Shown one piece after another: positions 1-6,907 of a DNA stretch of 7,755 bases. Both the position numbers and the translations under genes were made by a program. Origin of the DNA: Bacillota bacterium (GTDB lineage: Bacteria; Bacillota; UBA4882; UBA10575); the NCBI GenBank assembly GCA_012512605.1, contig JAAZDX010000013.1:1-7755 (forward strand). Reading direction: 5' to 3'. Each line of letters opens with the position of its first letter. Positions within the stretch are counted from its first letter, which is position 1. The notes under the pieces were generated by a model. It was not told where the DNA came from, did not search any database, and saw only the letters and a list, made by a program, of their open reading frames with translations.

Positions 1-2830
1 AGTTGAGGGTGGTCAAGCGGCCGTTCCGGTCATACTCGTAAGTGGTCGTAATCCGGTTGGCGGCGGTTAGCCCAACCAGAAACCCTCCTTGTTCATAACG
101 GGGGGGTTCGTTAATAAAGCCAGGTACTTTCGTTAATTCACCGAGGGTGTTGTATTCATAGTTCACCCATTGACCGGTCGGGTATTTTACACCGGTAATC
201 CGCCCCATTACATCATACCGGTATTCGACGGCGTAAGTCTTTCCGGCAAAAGATTTTGTTTCCCGATAGATCCGTCCGTAGGGATCAGGTTCATAAATTC
301 TCCCGTTGGTGTTATATTCCGTTACCACCCCATCAACCTGTGCCCGTTTTCGATACCCAGCTTCATCATATTCATAGGCGAGAATTTGTGTTTTTTGGCC
401 TAAAATGGGATCCTCTTTCGTGAGGGTAACTTTCTTCAGTAAATTATTGGGCAGATATTCGTATTCACCAACCGTTCCGTTACGGTCTCGGCTCCATATG
501 AGATTACCGACAGCATCATAGCGGTAAATCACTGTTTGCTGTTCCGCATTAACCTCTTGCAAGAGGCGGTTTAGCTCATCATAAAAGTAATCGGTGGTAT
601 GGCCCAAGGGGTTAATCATCTGAGTCATATTCCCCCACCGATCATAGCGGTAGATCGTAAATCGCCCTTCCGGTTCCCGCACTTCATTTAAGCGGTTATA
701 CCGGTCATAACTATATTCGGTACGGAAGTATCGACCATTAATAGAGGCGATCCGGTTATTGTTTTGATCGTATTCGAATTGTTCTTCGTTACCCTCGGGA
801 TAGATAATCTTAGTTAGCCGATTGATCGGATCATACTCTTTGATCGTCTCATAGCCCCGCGGGTCCCTAACTTTCACTTCATTTCCTACTTCATCATAAA
901 AGTGTACTGTCTGGTAACTTTTTCCGTTACCGATCACCGTCTCCGTGAGGAGAAAATTCCGCGGTGAGTAGGTACAGACGGTTTTTAACCCATTAGGTTC
1001 AACCCGTTCAATGAGATTGCCCCGTGCGTCATAAGTTAGTCTGACGACCGGTTTTTCCTCTTCCCCTCGAGATCTAGGAAGATGCCCTTCAACTAACCGG
1101 TTTAGATCATCGTATTTATAGATGATGGTAAAATCAGCACTATACTTTCCGCTGTTTCCACGCGGATCCGTCATGCTTAGACGGTTTCCAACCACATCGT
1201 AAGTATAAGTGGTACGATTACCAGCCGGATCGGTTTCGGAAAGAACTAGGTCAGTGGCAGAGTAGTTGTAAGTAAAGGCCTTTTGTTGGTTCTTGGACAA
1301 AGGTGTGTTATTGGCATCAACCAGCCGCACTTTATTTCCATTTTCATCGTAATAGATTTCGGTAACGGCAGTTTTTTCCTCGCCATCCTCATGATAATGT
1401 ACTGAAGTTCTGATGACCCGTCCCAAACCATCAACGGTATATTCGGTGACTTGTTCACGACCTCCAGGCATGCTGATTAGATCTTTGATCTTATGACCGG
1501 CCTTGTTGTAGACAAAACGTTGGTAGGGACTGACATTTACCGTTTGTCCGTTTTCCCAGAATTTCTCTGCCGGAAGTTCTACTTTTTCCAGAAGATTAAG
1601 GCCATTATACCGATTTATGGTAAGGCTTCCTTTCGGATCGATCGTCGCTACTCGGTTACCCAAACCATCATAGTAAAACTGGGTAGTAATATCTTGACCC
1701 AAATTATACTGGATAACACGAATAGGACGACCTTGCATATCTTGATATTCATAACTTCTATTCTGATTCTCATCGATAATGGTTAAAACATTGGTCTCAT
1801 AATTAAACTCCATTATTTTCCGGGGATTATCACTTACGGTTTCTGTCTCGTCCGGAAAGATAATCGCCGAATTCCGTCCCATGGCATCATATTCGTATCT
1901 AGTCGTATATTTCCATTCGGAACCCGTAGTCCAACCGTTCGGATCAGTAATCGCGATGATATTGTCCCAGGCGTCATATTTCAGACTGGTAACTGCGGCG
2001 GGTTGATATCCTCCATTGACTCTTCGATATTGAATTAATTGAACTAGCCGCCCTAATCCGTCAAAATCATATTTTGTCCTTCTGCCCAAAGGATCGGTGA
2101 CTAAAGAATAGAGTTCTTTATCATCATATTCAATTCTGGTCACCGGATTGTTGGCTCTAAAGCTTGTTGGCTGACCATCTGGAACCCAAGTAACCTGATC
2201 ATCATCATCCGGGGCGATAATCTTCGTAGTCCGGCCAAGGGAGTCATACTCATACTGGGTAACATAGCCGCGCGGATTCTTCTCCCAGCTTTTCCAGCCG
2301 GAAATATATTCATAACCCATTCTGGTAATGAGATCTTTAGATTGCCCATCGGCGGCAATAATCCCCTTTTCAACAACCGTACTGGGTAGACCATATTGGT
2401 CATATTCAAAAAGAGTCTCATGGCCTTCCGGATCTACCTTCTTAATGAGATCGCCGGTTACCTCATCATAGGTATATTTTGTCTGTAACCATTGGGTGCC
2501 ATCCCATTGGGCAACGATTGCTGGCTGCCCAAGAGACGTATAAACTTGGTAGGTAATCAATGTTTGGTTATTTAAGTTGCCCACCCCGGTCGGTGCATAA
2601 TTCATTACTGCCTTGCCAACCAGTAAGTTACGGGAATAACGTTCCAATTTCGGCTGGGAAGCGGGTGGTTTAGGCCACTCGACGGCAGAAGACGGCTGAG
2701 AATTAGTATCTAAATAGTACATCCAGGATTCGGTTAGGTTAACCCGGTCATTACTTTGACTATACTCTTTGGTATAGGTGACATTTCCCCAGTTATCATA
2801 GGTATAATTAACTTGTACGTAACTGTTCAT
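1..2830 (-). CDS. YD/RHS-repeat protein, 3' end beyond window, apparently lacking its N-terminus
   Basis: The frame is open without a stop from the ATG at 2828-2830 to the left edge (943 codons; the gene continues outside). It carries about 33 YD-type repeats spaced at about 25-30 residues, for example YTYDNWGN (residues 9-16), YEYDSLGR, YEYDAMGR, YTYDVVGNR, YRYDRWGN and YEYDRNGR, many followed by DPxG or EPxG turns. In known RHS/YD proteins such repeats build a large beta-cage shell that encloses a C-terminal toxin or effector. The RHS core signature and any variable C-terminal domain would lie beyond the left edge. A proline-rich linker lies near residues 45-62 and an aspartate run (DDDD) about 220 residues in. 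Odd points: it begins inside a repeat, with no signal peptide, PAAR/VgrG-like domain or other N-terminal region, and no Shine-Dalgarno lies before the ATG. An in-frame TAG five codons upstream (2843-2845) rules out a longer frame. It overlaps the preceding gene by 23 bases. It may be a 5'-truncated remnant, or be translated by coupling. Family assignment is firm; functionality is not. Confidence 0.88.
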   Translation of the reverse strand, partial: MNSYVQVNYTYDNWGNVTYTKEYSQSNDRVNLTESWMYYLDTNSQPSSAVEWPKPPASQPKLERYSRNLLVGKAVMNYAPTGVGNLNNQTLITYQVYTSLGQPAIVAQWDGTQWLQTKYTYDEVTGDLIKKVDPEGHETLFEYDQYGLPSTVVEKGIIAADGQSKDLITRMGYEYISGWKSWEKNPRGYVTQYEYDSLGRTTKIIAPDDDDQVTWVPDGQPTSFRANNPVTRIEYDDKELYSLVTDPLGRRTKYDFDGLGRLVQLIQYRRVNGGYQPAAVTSLKYDAWDNIIAITDPNGWTTGSEWKYTTRYEYDAMGRNSAIIFPDETETVSDNPRKIMEFNYETNVLTIIDENQNRSYEYQDMQGRPIRVIQYNLGQDITTQFYYDGLGNRVATIDPKGSLTINRYNGLNLLEKVELPAEKFWENGQTVNVSPYQRFVYNKAGHKIKDLISMPGGREQVTEYTVDGLGRVIRTSVHYHEDGEEKTAVTEIYYDENGNKVRLVDANNTPLSKNQQKAFTYNYSATDLVLSETDPAGNRTTYTYDVVGNRLSMTDPRGNSGKYSADFTIIYKYDDLNRLVEGHLPRSRGEEEKPVVRLTYDARGNLIERVEPNGLKTVCTYSPRNFLLTETVIGNGKSYQTVHFYDEVGNEVKVRDPRGYETIKEYDPINRLTKIIYPEGNEEQFEYDQNNNRIASINGRYFRTEYSYDRYNRLNEVREPEGRFTIYRYDRWGNMTQMINPLGHTTDYFYDELNRLLQEVNAEQQTVIYRYDAVGNLIWSRDRNGTVGEYEYLPNNLLKKVTLTKEDPILGQKTQILAYEYDEAGYRKRAQVDGVVTEYNTNGRIYEPDPYGRIYRETKSFAGKTYAVEYRYDVMGRITGVKYPTGQWVNYEYNTLGELTKVPGFINEPPRYEQGGFLVGLTAANRITTTYEYDRNGRLTTLN

Positions 2831-3308
2831 GGTAGAAACGTTCTAATGCCTTGTCAATCTGTTCATTGGTGGTGACCGCCCAACGGATCACAGTTTTTAG
2901 TTCCCGGCCCAACCTCTCCTGGAGGTCCCGGTCAAGGGGATCGGTTCCGGCTAGCTTGAGCCAATTAGCCCCCTTCGCCACCGGAATTACCCGGTACTGC
3001 TGGGCCATTTTTGCTGTAAGTGCTCCCAGAACCTCAGGGGCAATTTCCATCTCGGCTGGGTTTAGAAAGTCCAAGTTAAGTTGTGAAGCAAGGCATCTTT
3101 GTAGATCTTCTTCGTTGATTAGATCATGTTCAATTAAGATTTGCCCCAGATATTTACCGGTTTCCTGTTGTTGTTTCAGCGCAAGATGGAGATTTTCCGG
3201 CGTAATTAAGCCCTGTTGAATTAAGATTTCGCCTATAAAACCGGTCAACGGTTCTTTCATTGGTTTACCTAATTCCTCCAAATAGCTAATAACATAAATT
3301 TCTCCCAT
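2808..3308 (-). CDS. Stand-alone MshEN/T2SSE_N domain protein (PilB/GspE N-terminal domain only)
   Basis: This 166-residue protein matches the N-terminal domain of type IV pilus/type II secretion assembly ATPases. Residues 24-48 (FIGEILIQQGLITPENL...) and 53-75 (YLGQILIEHDLINEEDL...) form the tandem MshEN helical repeats, separated by the usual five-residue spacer. Residues about 92-160 follow the rest of the domain, including QQYRVIPVAKG, a TDPLD turn and NEQIDKALERFYH. Full PilB/GspE proteins are about 550 residues and continue into a Walker-type ATPase, which is absent here. MshEN repeats can bind cyclic di-GMP. Here the usual Arg that opens repeat one is Phe24, and the Gly expected in repeat two is Asp62, so binding is doubtful. 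It lies 65 bases after the prepilin peptidase, fitting a pilus operon. The start is uncertain: ATG 3308 has AGGA 11 bases upstream, while ATG 3260 (residue 17, MKEPLTG) sits just before the domain and follows GGAGG at 14 bases and AGG at 8. It is either a truncated pilB or a genuine single-domain adaptor. Confidence 0.85.
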   Translation of the reverse strand: MGEIYVISYLEELGKPMKEPLTGFIGEILIQQGLITPENLHLALKQQQETGKYLGQILIEHDLINEEDLQRCLASQLNLDFLNPAEMEIAPEVLGALTAKMAQQYRVIPVAKGANWLKLAGTDPLDRDLQERLGRELKTVIRWAVTTNEQIDKALERFYHEQLRTS

Positions 3309-3335
3309 TTATAAATTTTTCCTGCCAGAAATGGG
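3304..3335 (-). repeat. 7-bp inverted repeat covering the first possible start of the MshEN gene
   Basis: CCCATTT (3304-3310) and AAATGGG (3329-3335) are perfect complements separated by 18 bases. On the transcript the downstream arm contains the ATG at 3306-3308 and the loop contains the AGGA that would serve it. If it folds, it would mask that start and favour the internal ATG at 3260. The stem is short and AT-rich, so its effect is speculative. Confidence 0.35.
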
Positions 3336-3373
3336 TAATCCGCTTTTTCTTCGCTATTAAATTTGTTAGGCAA

Positions 3374-4093
3374 TTAACCCCAAAATAGAACCACAAATGT
3401 ACCTAGAGCTAAAAAAGGAGCAAAAGGAACCGGTTGTTGTCGTCTTATCCTTCCACTCAACACCAACGGGACTAGAATAATAACCCCGCTTAAACTACTC
3501 CAAAAAAGGGCCTGTAGTACGCCGTAGCCCCCTAAAAAAACTCCCAAAAGGGTTAGTAGTTTTATATCACCCATCCCCATCCCTTTCGGGTAAAGCAAGT
3601 AGATGGAAAATAACAGTCCACCTCCGACCAATGCTCCGATCAACGCGGACTGAAGCTCACCTTGAGACCAGCGATAAATTAATCCGCCGAGAAGTGCAGG
3701 GTATATTAGATCATTGGGGATGAGGTAAGTTTTTAAATCAATTATGGCAATGACGATCAATAAATAGCCTAAAAATAACCGCCATAATTCCCCCCCAGGT
3801 TCATTTCGGAAGTGTACTACCCAGACCACGGTAAATATGCCGGTAATTAATTCAATCATAAAATAAGAAAGGCTGATCGGTTGCTGGCAATAACGGCACC
3901 TTCCTTTTAGCCATAGGTGGCTGACAAGCGGAATTAGGTCGCTGGCCGCTAAACGGTGTTGACAGTGCGGACAGGAGGAAGGCGGCCATAGGAGTGAACG
4001 CTTCCGGGGCAGACGGTAAACAAGCACGTTTAAAAAACTACCAAGGCAAAGGCCGACGATAAATAAAAACAAGATTACGAGATTTTCAACCAT
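3374..4093 (-). CDS. pilD: Prepilin peptidase / N-methyltransferase (PilD/GspO/ComC family)
   Basis: This is a polytopic inner-membrane aspartyl protease of the type IV pilus/type II secretion/competence pathway. It cleaves the leader of prepilins after their conserved Gly and methylates the new N-terminus. From the chosen start the product is 239 residues, normal for the family. The N-terminal hydrophobic helix carries the hallmark GLCLGSFLNVLVYRLP. The cytoplasmic domain has two CxxC pairs (Cys41/44 in CPHC, Cys66/69 in CRYC). The catalytic aspartates are visible in AIIDLKTYLIPND (Asp119) and GMGMGDIKLL (Asp176), and the C-terminal PFAPFLALG is conserved. Several further membrane segments follow. 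The frame stays open up to an ATG at 4270, but the added 59 residues resemble no family member. ATG 4093 has GGGTGG four bases upstream and a plausible promoter at 4152-4179, so I prefer it. The next gene, a PilB-type N-domain, supports a pilus or pseudopilus role. Confidence 0.95.
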   Translation of the reverse strand: MVENLVILFLFIVGLCLGSFLNVLVYRLPRKRSLLWPPSSCPHCQHRLAASDLIPLVSHLWLKGRCRYCQQPISLSYFMIELITGIFTVVWVVHFRNEPGGELWRLFLGYLLIVIAIIDLKTYLIPNDLIYPALLGGLIYRWSQGELQSALIGALVGGGLLFSIYLLYPKGMGMGDIKLLTLLGVFLGGYGVLQALFWSSLSGVIILVPLVLSGRIRRQQPVPFAPFLALGTFVVLFWG

Positions 4094-4097
4094 AAAA

Positions 4098-4103
4098 CCA
4101 CCC
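4098..4103 (-). promoter_or_regulatory. Ribosome binding site of the prepilin peptidase gene
   Basis: GGGTGG on the minus strand lies four bases before ATG 4093. It is close to the GGAGG consensus and supports this start over the upstream ATG at 4270, which has no comparable site. Confidence 0.5.
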
Positions 4104-4125
4104 GACTCGCTTTTAAAAAACTGCA

Positions 4126-4179
4126 GAATTGCTCCAATTCCACCTTTTTCTTCTATATTATTATGGATAAACCTGCCAA
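4126..4179 (-). promoter_or_regulatory. Candidate sigma-A-type promoter for the prepilin peptidase gene, with a small leader hairpin
   Basis: On the minus strand, TTGGCA (4174-4179, five of six matches to TTGACA) and TATAGA (4152-4157, four of six to TATAAT) are 16 bases apart. Transcription would begin near 4145, giving a leader of about 50 bases before ATG 4093. Just inside that leader is a perfect 6-bp inverted repeat, GAATTG/CAATTC (4126-4140) with a 3-base loop. It would lie inside the coding region if the 4270 start were used, another reason to prefer 4093. Predicted by eye only. Confidence 0.4.
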
Positions 4180-4286
4180 TGTTCGTGAATAGTTCGGGTA
4201 AGATAAAGTATCTTAAAAACGGTTCCCCAGAAAAGTTCGCCAATTTCCGCCTGTTCCCTGTTATTGCCACATAATGAAGTGCAATA

Positions 4287-4361
4287 GGAATTCATGGTCA
4301 AGCAAAGCGAGATTTGTTTATATCTTGACTTTTTTGCCGTCCGCGAATTGCCATGAATTCC
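4287..4361. repeat. Long-range 11-bp perfect inverted repeat with a nested 6-bp stem
   Basis: GGAATTCATGG (4287-4297) and CCATGAATTCC (4351-4361) are perfect reverse complements enclosing 53 bases. Inside them GTCAAG (4297-4302) and CTTGAC (4324-4329) also pair, sharing one base with the outer arm, which leaves a bulge of about 20 bases on one side. It lies in the non-coding region upstream of the prepilin peptidase gene and could be a structured RNA or a DNA site for a dimeric regulator. I recognise no riboswitch family in it. Confidence 0.5.
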
Positions 4362-4571
4362 AAAATTGGGAACGGGCGGAGGCTTTCTTGAAAAATGGTC
4401 TTAAGGTTTCCGGCTTTAAATTTATGGATAATATTCCCAAACCGCCGGGGAGCTAATCGTACACCCTGAAGCTTTACCCGTTTACTAGACTAATCAATCG
4501 GCTGTCCCCGGAGATCTGAAAATAAATCGACTGCACAAGGTTAAAAAAGCTAGTATATAAATTTGCTCTAC

Positions 4572-4611
4572 ACAAGAGATCCTCCTTTCCTTCAGAAGGA
4601 GGATCTCTTGT
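4572..4611. terminator. Perfect 16-bp hairpin, probable distal (possibly bidirectional) terminator
   Basis: ACAAGAGATCCTCCTT (4572-4587) pairs perfectly with AAGGAGGATCTCTTGT (4596-4611) around an 8-base loop. It lies about 160 bases beyond the end of dinG and is the strongest hairpin in the window. Neither strand has a clean T-run immediately after it; on the minus strand an AT-rich stretch and a CTTTTTT follow at about 10-30 bases. A terminator or an mRNA 3'-end stabiliser is the simplest reading. One arm holds a full Shine-Dalgarno core (AAGGAGG) on each strand. Confidence 0.6.
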
Positions 4612-4706
4612 TGACTCTTCAAGTTTCTTCCTCGTCGCCCCAATTTCCACTATTGCCAGATGCTTGCTTAAGGCACAGAGATACGACTGGGCCTTAGCTT
4701 TTTCTT

Positions 4707-4730
4707 AAAAAGAAGCATTAGCTTCCTTTT
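4707..4730 (-). terminator. Intrinsic terminator of the nfo-dinG unit
   Basis: On the minus strand AAAAGGAAGC pairs with GCTTCTTTTT around a TAAT loop (ten pairs with one G-U wobble). The T-run forms the 3' side, as in a compact rho-independent terminator. It lies about 40 bases after the dinG stop codon. The GC part of the stem is only five or six pairs, so termination may be incomplete, which could explain the second hairpin at 4572-4611. Confidence 0.6.
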
Positions 4731-4768
4731 TAGCCCATGTTCAAGCCTTTTGTTTCTTCTCCCCTCCC

Positions 4769-6907
4769 TTATTTAAGCCACTTCTCAATTAAAAGCGGCA
4801 GTTCCGTTCGCGAGGCGTTCACGATTTTGCCTCCGGGAAGCGAGCCGAGAAAAACCCGACCGTACTGTTTGGACATGATTCTTTGGTCGAGGATCACCAC
4901 TACGCCCCGGTCGTTTTGCGAACGGATTAAACGGCCGAAGCCTTGTTTGAATTTGATCACCGCTTCCGGTAGGCTTAAATCCAAAAAGGGATTTTTTCCT
5001 TCCTTCATCAAAGCCTCCCATTTTGCTTGGAAAAGTGGTTCGGTGGGTACCCGGAAGGGCAAACGCATGATGATCACGTTGGACAACTGTGGCCCCGGAA
5101 TATCCACTCCTTCCCAGAAACTGTCCATACCCATCAATACGGCCTGGTCAGTGGTCTGAAATTTCCTTAATAAACGGTTCCGGGGTTCTTCCCCTTGCCG
5201 GAAGAGAGGGAAACCGGCGCTAGTTATCGCGGGCATAATTTGGCTATAAACCGCATCCATCTGCCGCCGGTTAGTAAATAAAAGGAGGCTGCGGCCACCG
5301 GCCGCTTGGATTAAAGCAGGCAGTAGCTCAATGATGGTTTCCAGGTATGCGGGGTGATCGGGACTGGGTACGTCCTGGCCAATTAAGACCAATACATTGG
5401 CTTTATAGTCAAAGGGGGATTCATAACAGGCTTCTTCGCAGTCGGGTTCCGGCAATAAATCCAAACCCAGCTGTTCTTTGACATAACTGAAGTCGCCTTC
5501 AACCGTTAAAGTGGCCGAGGTGAGGACTGCCCCTTCCACTTGCGAAAAAAGTTGGCGGTACAGGAGCGGCCCTAAATCTAAAGGAACCTGGTTTATGGTG
5601 GTATGGCCGTTATTACCACCACCTTCTAAGCGGATGTTCAGCCAAGAAACATAACGCTCGTCACTGCCATCTAAGATCTGGGGCAACAGGGTTGCTACTT
5701 TGGTAAAAAAATGGCCCGTTTCGGCCAGAAAATAAAAGTCCTCACGGAAGTCCTCCTCATCTTCCAACTCATCGACCAACTGGGACAGCTTTGCGGTCCA
5801 CTTGTTGAGATCCTCCTGCAGACGGAGGACTTGGTTTTCTAACGCAGGATCGTGCAATAGGTTTGCAGTGAAACGTTTTTTCTCCTCTTCTTGGGAGGGA
5901 AAATCCGAATTTAACCCTATAACTGGCCCTAAAGTAAGGAAAAACGCGTTAAAACTGTTTTGTAGATTGAGTAAGCCGGGAACCAATTCATGTTCTAATA
6001 CCCCAATCAAGCGCTGGAGCAGCGCTAAATCTAGAATATTTCCCATGAGCCTTTGCCGTAAGGAAGGCAGCCATCCATGCCCCCATTTCCCCTCTCGGTG
6101 CAGTAAGCGGTGGCAATAATGGTTAATCTCCTTTTGGTCGAGGCGGGCCCCTAGATGCTCGGCGGCTACTTCCGGCAAATGGTGGGCTTCATCGAAGATC
6201 ACGAGCTGGTAAGGGGGTAAGACTAAGCCGTCGGCAGAAAAATCGCCTGCTTGGCGTAAGGCGAGGTCGGTAAAGAATAAATGGTGGTTGACGATGACAA
6301 GCTGGGCGGAGAAGGCTTGTTTGCGTGCCGCCATCCAAAAACACCGGTTCTGGAAGGGGCAATGCTTTCGTAAACAGGTGGCCGATTCGGATGTAATTCT
6401 TTCTTTCAAAGCAGGACTTAAAGAATAACCAAGCTGTTCAACACAGCCGATCCCGTGCGCGGCAGCACGGTAGACCCTTTCCAACCGGCTCCGTAATTCC
6501 GCCGGAAGCATGTCGGGCTTTTGTTGATAGTACTGTAATTTACGCCAACATAAGTAATTGCTGCGGCCGAGGAGGACGGCGGTTTGTAACGGGTTTTCCA
6601 GTGTTTTGTTTAAAAACGGAATCTCTTTTTCGATCAGTTGTTGTTGGAGGTTGATCGTATAAGTGGAGATGATTACCGGACCATTGATGTTGTTTTCTTG
6701 AAAAGCGAGATAAACCGGATAGAGGTAGGCTAAAGACTTACCGGTACCAGTTCCGGCTTCAATTAAAGCATAGCCGCCCTGCTGGCAGATGGACCAGACT
6801 AAGGCGGACATCTTTTGCTGCGCCGGGCGGTATTCAAAGGCGGGCCAACGGGTGGCGAACAGTCCGTTCTGGCCCAGTGCTTGACGGGGATCGAATTCCG
6901 GTTTCAT
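4769..6907 (-). CDS. dinG: DinG/XPD-family ATP-dependent DNA helicase with iron-sulphur cluster motif
   Basis: This 712-residue superfamily 2 helicase unwinds DNA 5'-3' in its characterised relatives (DinG, YoaA, XPD) and acts in replication-stress repair, including on R-loops and other structures. Motifs in order: Q-like YRPAQQKM (26-33), Walker A AGTGTGKS (51-58), four cysteines for a 4Fe-4S cluster (Cys120, Cys178, Cys183, Cys189), a DEAH box (FDEAHH, 238-243), motif III-like TSAT (463-466), motif V GMDSFWEGVDIPG (593-605) and motif VI QGFGRLIRS (655-663). The region 260-440 is the variable insert (Arch-like) and is helical and acidic near 380-390. There is no N-terminal DnaQ-type exonuclease domain, unlike Bacillus and Staphylococcus DinG, so it resembles the YoaA/E. 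coli DinG type. The start follows AGGGGGT at five bases and overlaps the nfo stop as ATGA, implying coupled translation. The symbol is by family; yoaA would be equally defensible. Confidence 0.95.
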   Translation of the reverse strand: MKPEFDPRQALGQNGLFATRWPAFEYRPAQQKMSALVWSICQQGGYALIEAGTGTGKSLAYLYPVYLAFQENNINGPVIISTYTINLQQQLIEKEIPFLNKTLENPLQTAVLLGRSNYLCWRKLQYYQQKPDMLPAELRSRLERVYRAAAHGIGCVEQLGYSLSPALKERITSESATCLRKHCPFQNRCFWMAARKQAFSAQLVIVNHHLFFTDLALRQAGDFSADGLVLPPYQLVIFDEAHHLPEVAAEHLGARLDQKEINHYCHRLLHREGKWGHGWLPSLRQRLMGNILDLALLQRLIGVLEHELVPGLLNLQNSFNAFFLTLGPVIGLNSDFPSQEEEKKRFTANLLHDPALENQVLRLQEDLNKWTAKLSQLVDELEDEEDFREDFYFLAETGHFFTKVATLLPQILDGSDERYVSWLNIRLEGGGNNGHTTINQVPLDLGPLLYRQLFSQVEGAVLTSATLTVEGDFSYVKEQLGLDLLPEPDCEEACYESPFDYKANVLVLIGQDVPSPDHPAYLETIIELLPALIQAAGGRSLLLFTNRRQMDAVYSQIMPAITSAGFPLFRQGEEPRNRLLRKFQTTDQAVLMGMDSFWEGVDIPGPQLSNVIIMRLPFRVPTEPLFQAKWEALMKEGKNPFLDLSLPEAVIKFKQGFGRLIRSQNDRGVVVILDQRIMSKQYGRVFLGSLPGGKIVNASRTELPLLIEKWLK

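Larger units (their letters stand above)
4094..4768. other. Non-coding region between the dinG-like gene and the prepilin peptidase gene
   Basis: This 675-base stretch has no convincing gene on either strand. The longest start-to-stop frames in it (a 60-codon plus-strand frame at 4274-4456 and the unneeded upstream extension of the prepilin peptidase frame) lack a family resemblance and a ribosome binding site. It contains two hairpins following dinG (4707-4730 and 4572-4611), the 11-bp inverted repeat at 4287-4361, and the candidate promoter at 4152-4179. In the part from about 4362 to 4571 I see no feature beyond AT-rich tracts, such as the run near 4541-4563. Confidence 0.7.

Noticed and set aside
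2140..2421. Minus-strand 93-codon frame inside the RHS region, and similar short frames at 1246-1458 and 1493-1786
   Set aside because: The continuous YD-repeat frame covers the same bases and explains the sequence; these are out-of-frame shadows.
1..2830. Regular spacing of similar short motifs (such as atcatagcggta) suggesting a CRISPR or DNA satellite
   Set aside because: The periodicity is that of YD protein repeats (codons for DYRY and similar), with variable unit length and diverged bases, not identical repeats with spacers.
2851..3219. Plus-strand 122-codon frame opposite the MshEN gene
   Set aside because: It is an antisense shadow of a well-supported domain, with no start signal and a Ser/Arg/Cys-rich composition typical of such shadows.
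4381..4440. Possible GEMM (cyclic di-GMP-I) riboswitch on the minus strand upstream of the prepilin peptidase gene
   Set aside because: GGAAACC and AAAGCCTCCG fragments recall the consensus, but the invariant GACGCAAAGC element and a proper second stem are missing. A covariance-model search would decide; a significant hit would revive it.
4274..4456. Plus-strand 60-codon frame in the intergenic region
   Set aside because: It has no ribosome binding site, no recognisable domain, and overlaps the inverted repeat upstream of the prepilin peptidase gene; its composition looks like chance.
4737..5159. Plus-strand frames opposite dinG (also 5802-6119) and opposite nfo (6815-7204, 7259-7506)
   Set aside because: These are antisense to highly conserved enzyme motifs, with no independent coding evidence.
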